A DNA stretch of 7,498 bases from Anaerolineales bacterium (GTDB lineage Bacteria > Chloroflexota > Anaerolineae > Anaerolineales > UBA11858). The number at the start of each line of letters is the position of its first letter. Position 1 is the first letter of the stretch. This document shows positions 1 to 5,046 of the stretch, piece by piece. The notes beneath the pieces were generated by a model. That model was not told the DNA's origin, made no database searches, and saw only the letters and a list, made by a program, of their open reading frames with translations. A program made the translations under genes and the position numbers. The DNA lies in NCBI GenBank assembly GCA_015485245.1, contig WFTY01000465.1, forward strand, positions 1-7,498, given 5' to 3'.

Positions 1-698
1 GCCAAGGGGTTGAAGTTGGTCTCGCGATCAAAGGCGTCCATCCCCTCCGCCCGCTTGAGCGCGTTGACCACCAGGTAGGTCAGCGGCGTCGCCAGGGTCT
101 CATAGGCGACCTTGAACAGCCATTGGGAGAGGATCGCCTGCGCCAGCCCATCGGGGGGGAAAATGCCGTAAAACGCCAGGGTGATGAACAGCGCCGAATC
201 CACCCCCTCGCCCACGATGGTGGAGCTGATCGTCCGCAACCACAGCCAGCGCCCCTCGGTTTTTACCTTTAACTTAGCCAGCACAAAAGCGTTCAGGAAC
301 TCCCCGGCCAGATAAGCGACGAACGAGGCCGCCAGCAGACGCGGGGTAAAGCCCAGGATAGCTTGATAGGCCTGTTGCGCAGCCGAGGGAGTCTCAAAGG
401 CCCCGGCCGCCCAGAAGGGCGCAGCGGGCAGCAGCCCGGCGATCCAGATGGCTCCCACCGCCAGCAAGTTGCAGGCGAACCCCGTCCAGATCACCTGGCG
501 GGCGCGGGCATAGCCGTAGACCTCAGTGAGCACATCCCCCAAAATGTAGACCAGCGGGAAGAGGATCACCGCCGCGGGCAGGAACAGCCCCAGGATGTGC
601 ACCAGCTTGACGGCGATGATGTTGGAGAGGATCAACGTGGTGACAAACACCGCCGTGACCACATGAAACCAGCGATAGTTCTCCTGTGTATTTTTCAT
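1..698 (-). CDS. yhhQ: Queuosine precursor transporter, YhhQ/VUT family (3' end cut by window)
   Basis: Inner-membrane protein of the YhhQ (DUF165/VUT) family, which imports the queuosine precursors preQ0 and preQ1. I translated it directly from the minus strand: 232 residues are visible, and the frame is open at base 1. The E. coli homologue is about 220 residues and the read ends in the family's typical tail (DRETNFNPL), so only a few residues should be missing. Hydrophobic segments lie at about residues 13-30, 36-54, 68-90, 121-141, 158-180 and 185-212. Family-like motifs are LSNIIAVK (24-31), FPLVYILGDVLTEVYGY (47-63) and SSTIVGEGVDSALF (158-171). The start is ATG at 698-696, with AGGAG (708-704) five bases upstream. 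It begins 13 bp after the queF stop, so the two are almost certainly co-transcribed, and the pairing with queF supports the substrate assignment. The family is well recognised; whether it carries preQ0, preQ1 or both cannot be read from sequence. Confidence 0.9.
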   Translation of the reverse strand, partial: MKNTQENYRWFHVVTAVFVTTLILSNIIAVKLVHILGLFLPAAVILFPLVYILGDVLTEVYGYARARQVIWTGFACNLLAVGAIWIAGLLPAAPFWAAGAFETPSAAQQAYQAILGFTPRLLAASFVAYLAGEFLNAFVLAKLKVKTEGRWLWLRTISSTIVGEGVDSALFITLAFYGIFPPDGLAQAILSQWLFKVAYETLATPLTYLVVNALKRAEGMDAFDRETNFNPL

Positions 699-711
699 AT
701 CCGCTCCTGGT

Positions 712-1140
712 TCAGCGCACCGCCGCTTTAGCCTCAGGCGTCTTAACGTGCTCGGCCTCCACCGTGATGGTGATGCCGCCGCGAATGTTGAAGGCGCCGA
801 TTACTTTGCAGTAGTGCGGGTCGAGCACAGCCACCAGATCATCGAGGATTTTGTTGGTCACGTGTTCGTGAAAAGCGCCCTCGTCCCGGTAGGACCACAA
901 ATACAGTTTGTAAGACTTCGATTCGACGATCTTTTTATCGGGCACATATTCCACCGTGATGGTGGCGAAATCCGGCTGCCCGGTGACCGGGCACAAACAG
1001 GTGAACTCGCTGGTCTCCAGGCGGACGAGGTAATAACGCCCCGGCGTGCGGTTAGGAAAAGCCTCCAGATGTTTGCTCGGCTCAGCCTTACGGCCCAGCA
1101 TGGTGATGTCGCTCAGGTCTTCGGGTTGGGTCAGGCTCAT
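712..1140 (-). CDS. queF: NADPH-dependent 7-cyano-7-deazaguanine (preQ0) reductase QueF, unimodular type
   Basis: Cytosolic enzyme that reduces the nitrile of preQ0 to the aminomethyl group of preQ1 in queuosine synthesis, using NADPH. From the chosen start it is 142 residues, close to the short YkvM-type QueF (about 150-165) and far below the two-domain E. coli form. The active-site segment CPVTGQPD holds the nucleophile Cys50, which forms a thioimide with the substrate, and Asp57 seven residues later. The family's NADPH-binding signature ESKSYKLY is at 73-80, and FHE follows at 90-92. The reading frame extends upstream to an ATG at 1176, but the ATG at 1140 has GGAGG eight bases upstream and gives the usual N-terminus, so I prefer it. 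It precedes the transporter gene by 13 bp. I see no convincing promoter between the tRNA terminator and the start; read-through or a weak promoter is possible. Confidence 0.95.
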   Translation of the reverse strand: MSLTQPEDLSDITMLGRKAEPSKHLEAFPNRTPGRYYLVRLETSEFTCLCPVTGQPDFATITVEYVPDKKIVESKSYKLYLWSYRDEGAFHEHVTNKILDDLVAVLDPHYCKVIGAFNIRGGITITVEAEHVKTPEAKAAVR

Positions 1141-1148
1141 AATGGGTA

Positions 1149-1153
1149 CCTCC
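1149..1153 (-). promoter_or_regulatory. Ribosome binding site deciding the queF start
   Basis: GGAGG on the minus strand, eight bases before the ATG at 1140. It favours this ATG over the in-frame ATG at 1176, which would place the site inside the coding sequence and add 12 residues that look unlike QueF. Confidence 0.75.
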
Positions 1154-1170
1154 AACAAATAGCCGCGAAA

Positions 1171-1201
1171 ACTCACAGAAAAGCCCCCAAAACAGGGGGC
1201 T
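1171..1201 (-). terminator. Rho-independent terminator after tRNA-Val
   Basis: A perfect 7-bp stem (AGCCCCC / GGGGGCT, 1201-1195 with 1188-1182) has a 6-base loop. On the minus strand it is followed directly by TTTTCTGTGAGTTTT. It begins 7 bases after the tRNA discriminator base. The T tract is present only on the minus strand, so it serves the tRNA transcript and separates it from queF. Confidence 0.8.
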
Positions 1202-1208
1202 ACAGCTG

Positions 1209-1282
1209 TGGGCGGAACAGGACTCGAACCTGCGACCTCTTCTTTGTAAGAGAAACGCTCTAACCAGCTGAGCTATCCGCCC
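1209..1282 (-). tRNA. trnV: tRNA-Val (anticodon UAC)
   Basis: A 74-base cloverleaf on the minus strand. The acceptor stem is GGGCGGA with TCCGCCC and the discriminator base is A. The D arm is GCTC/GAGC, and the anticodon arm is TTTCT-CTTACAA-AGAAG with one G-U pair. The variable loop has 5 bases, and the T arm is GCAGG-TTCGAGT-CCTGT. The anticodon UAC (1248-1246) reads valine GUA and, with U34 modification, probably other GUN codons. CCA is not encoded: CAG follows the discriminator, so CCA must be added by nucleotidyltransferase. The gene starts 10 bp after the thrC stop codon, and its own promoter overlaps that stop. Confidence 0.97.
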
Positions 1283-1291
1283 AATGGGGGA

Positions 1292-1321
1292 ATTATACCG
1301 CGGGAGAGGAAAGTTTTGCAA
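1292..1321 (-). promoter_or_regulatory. Sigma-70-type promoter for tRNA-Val, overlapping the thrC stop codon
   Basis: On the minus strand, TTGCAA (1321-1316, four of six matches to TTGACA) is followed by an 18-base spacer and a perfect TATAAT (1297-1292). Counting the last T as -7 puts +1 at the A at 1285, three bases before the mature tRNA 5' end. The five bases just before +1 are all C, a GC-rich discriminator like those of stringently controlled stable-RNA promoters. TATAAT contains the TAA stop of thrC (1295-1293). The hexamers and spacing are visible; promoter activity is inferred. Confidence 0.75.
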
Positions 1322-2627
1322 CCGCGGCGAGCACAGCGTCGTAATCGGCAGGCAGTTCGAGCGGCGGGTTGGCATAGCGGGCGGCGATGCCCTCCAGCTC
1401 CCCGCGGTGGTAATCCACTTTGAAGCGCGAGAACTTCAGGCCGTGGGCGGTGGAGATCACCACCACGCGCTCGTGGGGTTTCACTTCGCCGCGCGCCAGC
1501 AGTTTGAACAGCGCACCCAGCGCCACGCCGGTGTGCGGGCAGGCATACAGCCCGGTGCGGTCGGCGCGGGCCGAGGCGTCGGCCAGTTCCGCCTCGCCGA
1601 CCTGCTCCACAATGCCGTTGAAGGCGCGCAAAACCTTGACCGCTCGCTCATAACTGACCGGGTTGCCTATCTGAATGGCGCTGGCGAGGGTCTTCTTCGC
1701 CCTGACCGGCTCGAAGGTCTTGAACCCTGTGAGGTAGCTGCGGTAGAGCGGGTTGGCGTGCTCGGTCTGGGCGGCCACCAGGCGCGGCAAGCGCTCGATC
1801 AGGCCCAAGGCCTTCATCATCAGCAGGCCCTTTCCCAGCGCGCTGATGTTGCCCAGATTGCCGGAGGGGATGATGATCCAGTCCGGCGGCTCCCAGCCGA
1901 ATTGCTCCACAATCTCAATACCAACCGTCTTTTGCCCCTCCATGCGCAGCGAGTTCATCGAGTTCGCCAGGTAGATCTCCGGGTTCTCCGCCAGGCGCTG
2001 GACGATAGCCATACAGCCGTCAAAATCAGTATCCAGCGAGAGCACAGTAGCGCCGTTGGCGATTGGCTGAATCAACTGTTCCAGCGAGACCTTGCCCCGC
2101 GGCAGCAACACCACCGCGGGGATACCCGCCGCAGCGGCGTAAGCCGCCAGCGCCGCCGAAGTGTCCCCCGTCGAAGCCGCCGCCACGGCGCGGATCGGCT
2201 GCCCATCGGCGATCATCTGCTTGACCACCGAGATCAGCACGGTCATGCCCAAATCCTTAAACGAGCCAGTGTGGCTGTTGCCGCACAGCTTGATCCACAA
2301 ATCCGGCAGGCCGATTTCGGCTCCCAGCCGCTCAGCCCAAAACAGATTGCTGTGCCCCTCGTACATCGAGACCACGTTCTCCGGGGCCACCTGTGGGCAG
2401 ACCCATTCCTTTTTGCCCCACACACCACTGCCGTAAGGCCATTCGTGGGTGTGGGTGCGGCGGTCAAAGAGCGCCTTCCACTCCCCGGGGGAGCGGTCGC
2501 GCAGGGCATCCAGATCGTGCTCCACGTCCAGCAAGCCGCCGCAATCCTCGCAGCGGTAGACGATCTCGTAAATCGAGTAGCGCCGCCCGCAGCCGCGCAC
2601 ACATTCGTACCAACTGGTATATGTCAT
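1293..2627 (-). CDS. thrC: Threonine synthase (PLP-dependent)
   Basis: Cytosolic enzyme of the last step of threonine synthesis, converting O-phospho-L-homoserine and water to L-threonine and phosphate. It has 444 residues, within the normal range for a fold-type II PLP enzyme. The Schiff-base lysine is Lys124 in HTGSFKDLGM (119-128). The substrate-side loop ASTGDTSAAL is at 151-160, and the glycine-rich PLP-phosphate loop PSGNLGN is at 254-260. The N-terminus carries a Cys4 zinc-ribbon-like pattern (Cys9, Cys13, Cys26, Cys29), seen in a subset of threonine synthases and not needed for catalysis. The start is ATG at 2627 with GGAG six bases upstream (2637-2634). It is the last gene of the aspartate-family set and lies 118 bp after the HAD-like gene. 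Its stop codon lies within the -10 box of the downstream tRNA promoter. Cysteate synthase and other fold-II enzymes are the alternatives, but the operon context favours thrC. Confidence 0.95.
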   Translation of the reverse strand: MTYTSWYECVRGCGRRYSIYEIVYRCEDCGGLLDVEHDLDALRDRSPGEWKALFDRRTHTHEWPYGSGVWGKKEWVCPQVAPENVVSMYEGHSNLFWAERLGAEIGLPDLWIKLCGNSHTGSFKDLGMTVLISVVKQMIADGQPIRAVAAASTGDTSAALAAYAAAAGIPAVVLLPRGKVSLEQLIQPIANGATVLSLDTDFDGCMAIVQRLAENPEIYLANSMNSLRMEGQKTVGIEIVEQFGWEPPDWIIIPSGNLGNISALGKGLLMMKALGLIERLPRLVAAQTEHANPLYRSYLTGFKTFEPVRAKKTLASAIQIGNPVSYERAVKVLRAFNGIVEQVGEAELADASARADRTGLYACPHTGVALGALFKLLARGEVKPHERVVVISTAHGLKFSRFKVDYHRGELEGIAARYANPPLELPADYDAVLAAVAKLSSPAV

Positions 2628-2657
2628 TGTTCGCTCCGAACATCATCAACCGAACAC

Positions 2658-2716
2658 ACCACTAAAGGACACAAAGATGCACAATGCTCTTTGTGTTCCT
2701 TCGTGTCCTTCGTGGT
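2658..2716. repeat. Intergenic imperfect inverted repeat (REP/MITE-like palindrome)
   Basis: The left arm 2658-2676 reads ACCACTAAAGGACACAAAG. The right arm 2689-2716, reverse-complemented, begins ACCACGAAGGACAC and ends in ACACAAAG, with about nine extra bases between (a second copy of the GAAGGA/ACAC unit). The arms are separated by 12 bases, so the RNA would form a long bulged hairpin. It lies between the HAD-like gene and thrC. Translated, the minus strand gives the NHEGHEGTQ-type peptide that, from memory, recurs as a spurious ORF in many environmental bacterial genomes, which suggests a dispersed non-coding element. No transposase or target-site duplication is evident. Confidence 0.7.
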
Positions 2717-2745
2717 TAACCTCAGAGTCTCTCCTGCAGGAGGTT

Positions 2746-3864
2746 TCACTCTCCAACCACGTCCGTCTCAATCCGATGGATGGGCTGCGCCCCCTGAGCA
2801 GCCTGTTCGGTCGCGGGGACGGAAGCCTCGTCAGGTTTATCCGAAAGCCCAAACAACAGCGCGCCCTCCGCGCGCCAGGCCAGCGCCTGGGTTTGCACCT
2901 CGCGGGTGAGCACGATCTCCTCAGCCAGTTTCTGCTCCACAGGGGCTTCGACCTCCAATTGGCCCATGCGGGCCGCCGTGGCGCGGTACTCGTTGCGGCG
3001 GAACGCCTTGAAGGGGGTGGGATCGCCCGCGGCGACGCGCGCCGCCACCTGCTGGTGCATCTCCCGCAAAGCAGGGGAAAGCGCCGCGGCGCGCCTGCTC
3101 ACCTCCGCGAGAAAACCTTCAAAGGAAGGGATGGCCCCCGAACGAATCCCGTCCATCAGTTCATCCAGGGTAAAAACTTCGCTCCCCAGGATCAGACACA
3201 GGTACACCAGGTAGTCCTGGTTATCTGTAGTAAAAGGATGAAACTCAACCCGATTCAGCGAGTGGTAGGCGGCCTCAAACAGGCGAGGGGCAAAGTCATC
3301 TCCCAGCAAGGCGCGCGCCGTCTGAAAGGCGGCCTCCACCCGCACACGATCGATCACATGGTCGTTGCGTCCACGCGCGCCCAGGGTGGTCTTGTCCAGG
3401 TCGATCAACACAGCGGTATCCTCATCCACGGGAAAATCCTGATCGGCGCGCCAGGCATCGAAGGCATCCAGCGCCGCCCAGCGGTTGGCGGCATACAGGC
3501 GGGCGTAAGCGCTCAGGCGTTCCACCTCGTGCGCCGCGGCTTCGCCAGGGCGCTCCGCACCGATGAAAGCCAGCCCCGGCCACTCCCCCGCGGCGCAAAT
3601 GTTGGCGAAGGCGCGCCCGTCATTAAGGCGCGTATCCCCCAGAAAGAGCACCCGCTTGAGCGCGGGCCGCGCCGCCCGCAAGATACGCACGATCACCGCG
3701 GCGTATGCCGGCGTGCTCTTGCGCGGCACCACGCCCGCCGGCAAACCGACTTCAGCATGCACCTCCGCCAGCGCGGGCAGCGCGGGGTCAAGGGGCCGCA
3801 AATTGCGGTAAACGACCGCATCATCGAGGAAATCGCTCACCCGTGCGCGTCCAAAGGCCTTCAT
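2746..3864 (-). CDS. HAD-superfamily-like protein of unknown function in the threonine gene set
   Basis: I cannot name this 372-residue protein. It has no clear signal peptide or membrane segment and is probably cytosolic. VLIDLDKTT (152-160) matches haloacid dehalogenase (HAD) motif I, with Asp155 as candidate nucleophile and Asp157 as candidate acid/base. Near the C-terminus, LLFGLSDKPDEAS (336-348) resembles the later HAD acidic/lysine motif, and the mostly helical stretch at about 165-330 could be a cap. Oddly, VLFLGDTRLNDGRAFANI (72-89) resembles HAD motif IV but lies before motif I, so the N-terminal 110 residues may be a second, partial or permuted HAD unit. The start is ATG at 3864 with AAAGGAA (3877-3871) six bases upstream. 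The gene lies between asd (79-bp gap) and thrC (118-bp gap) on the same strand. The context suggests an aspartate-family link; a general phosphatase is equally possible. HAD membership is fairly likely; function is unknown. Confidence 0.6.
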   Translation of the reverse strand: MKAFGRARVSDFLDDAVVYRNLRPLDPALPALAEVHAEVGLPAGVVPRKSTPAYAAVIVRILRAARPALKRVLFLGDTRLNDGRAFANICAAGEWPGLAFIGAERPGEAAAHEVERLSAYARLYAANRWAALDAFDAWRADQDFPVDEDTAVLIDLDKTTLGARGRNDHVIDRVRVEAAFQTARALLGDDFAPRLFEAAYHSLNRVEFHPFTTDNQDYLVYLCLILGSEVFTLDELMDGIRSGAIPSFEGFLAEVSRRAAALSPALREMHQQVAARVAAGDPTPFKAFRRNEYRATAARMGQLEVEAPVEQKLAEEIVLTREVQTQALAWRAEGALLFGLSDKPDEASVPATEQAAQGAQPIHRIETDVVGE

Positions 3865-3943
3865 AGAACGTTCCTTTCAATCCACGGTGCGCCCTTCAAT
3901 ACGCACAGCGCTGTTGCTCCGTGCTGCTCAGGACGCATCCAAC

Positions 3944-4999
3944 TCAAGCAAGGTAGCCGCGCGCCACCAGCAACTCGGCGTTGAGGATCGAGCCGCTGGC
4001 CGCACCGCGCAGAGTGTTGTGCACCACGCTGACCATGCGCAAATCCAGCAACGGACAGGGTCGCACGCGCCCCACCGTAACCGCCATCCCCGCCGCGGCG
4101 GCGCGATCACGGCGCGGCTGCGGGCGATCAGCCTCAGGCCGCACCAGCACAGGATGCGCGGGAGCGCTGGGCAAATCCAGGCCGGGGAAGGTCGCCAGAG
4201 CGCGAACAGCTTCCGCAGGCGTGGGCGGGCGCGCAAAGCCCACCGAGATCGCCAACGTATGCCCGTCGAAAACTGGGACGCGATGAGTCTGCGCGCTGAC
4301 AACAAAGTCTGCCGAACGGCGTTCGCCCTCCACCAGTCGTCCCAGCAAAATATGCGCCTCGCTCTCGATTTTCTCCTCCTCGCCAGGGATGTAAGGAATG
4401 ACGTTATCATGGATATCCAAGTAGGAAACGCCCGGATACCCCGCCCCGGAGACGGCCTGCATGGTGGCCACAAAAACCCGCTGCACGCCGAAGGCCTCGT
4501 CCAGCGGCTTGAGAGTCATCGCCAGGCCGGTGGTGGTGCAGTTCGGGCTGGTGACGATGAACCCGCGCCAACCGCGAGTACGTTGCTGGCGTTCAATTAA
4601 CGCCAGGTGATCGCCGTTGACCTCCGGGATGAGCAACGGCACATCAGGCGCCTGGCGGAAAGCCGAGGCATTGGAGCACACCGCGTACCCGGCGGCGGCG
4701 AAGCGCGGCTCGATCTCGCGGGCGTGGCTGGCAGGCAGAGCGGAGAACACCAACCGGACGGGCAGATTAGGCTCCGAGGGAAGCAGCGGCAGGTCGCCCG
4801 CTGCAGCGGGCGGATCGCCATCCAGCACCCAGCGGATTTCGCCGTAGCGCTGGCCTTCAGTGCGCGCCGAACCGGTGACGGCGACCAGTTCGAACCAGGG
4901 ATGCCCGGCGAGCAATTGCACAAAGCGCTGCCCCACTGCGCCGGTCGCGCCCAGCACGGCTACAGGGATTTTGGTTTGCATAGGGTTGGTAAGTTGCAT
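3944..4999 (-). CDS. asd: Aspartate-semialdehyde dehydrogenase, archaeal/fungal-type
   Basis: Cytosolic enzyme reducing L-aspartyl-4-phosphate to L-aspartate 4-semialdehyde with NADPH, the branch compound for threonine, methionine and lysine/diaminopimelate. It has 351 residues. The Rossmann motif GATGAVGQ is at 17-24. The catalytic cysteine is Cys154 in SPNCTTTG, and the conserved RVPVFDGH (240-247) supplies the active-site histidine His247. GEEEKIESE (206-214) and RPEADRPQPRRDR (287-299) are features of the family first defined in archaea and fungi rather than the E. coli type. ATGs at 4999 and 4981 are both possible; the second gives MQTKIPVAVLGATG, closer to the usual family start. Neither has a clear Shine-Dalgarno, and the leader is rich in CAA/CCA. 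The gene begins 47 bp after the aspartokinase stop, consistent with one transcript. Function is well supported; the exact start is uncertain. Confidence 0.93.
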   Translation of the reverse strand: MQLTNPMQTKIPVAVLGATGAVGQRFVQLLAGHPWFELVAVTGSARTEGQRYGEIRWVLDGDPPAAAGDLPLLPSEPNLPVRLVFSALPASHAREIEPRFAAAGYAVCSNASAFRQAPDVPLLIPEVNGDHLALIERQQRTRGWRGFIVTSPNCTTTGLAMTLKPLDEAFGVQRVFVATMQAVSGAGYPGVSYLDIHDNVIPYIPGEEEKIESEAHILLGRLVEGERRSADFVVSAQTHRVPVFDGHTLAISVGFARPPTPAEAVRALATFPGLDLPSAPAHPVLVRPEADRPQPRRDRAAAAGMAVTVGRVRPCPLLDLRMVSVVHNTLRGAASGSILNAELLVARGYLA

Positions 5000-5046
5000 T
5001 GGTCTGATTGGTTGGGTGATTTGTGGAACGGATTGAGTTGGTCGGT

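Noticed and set aside
1088..1375. Minus-strand open frame containing RIAQLVRA and RRGRRFESCSAH
   Set aside because: This is the familiar peptide produced by translating a tRNA gene; it overlaps tRNA-Val and the ends of thrC and queF.
2731..2742. CTCCTGCAGGAG perfect palindrome just after the HAD-like gene stop
   Set aside because: The stem would be only 4 bp around a 4-base loop with no T tract, so it is not a convincing terminator; 12-bp palindromes can arise by chance.
2646..2852. Small minus-strand frame with NHEGHEGTQ
   Set aside because: It is the translated palindromic repeat plus out-of-frame sequence of the HAD-like gene, so it is not a credible protein.
1284..2909. Long plus-strand open frame of 541 codons
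   Set aside because: It is antisense to thrC in GC-rich sequence and crosses the intergenic repeat. Its composition (His, Arg, Gln rich) matches no family, and thrC on the other strand has full catalytic motifs.
3865..3943. Possible promoter or terminator between asd and the HAD-like gene
   Set aside because: No hairpin with a T tract and no pair of -35/-10 hexamers at good spacing could be supported; read-through from asd is the simplest reading.
2677..3984. Plus-strand open frame of 435 codons
   Set aside because: It begins inside the palindromic repeat and runs antisense to the HAD-like gene, with Arg/Gln/His-rich low-information sequence and no recognisable domain.
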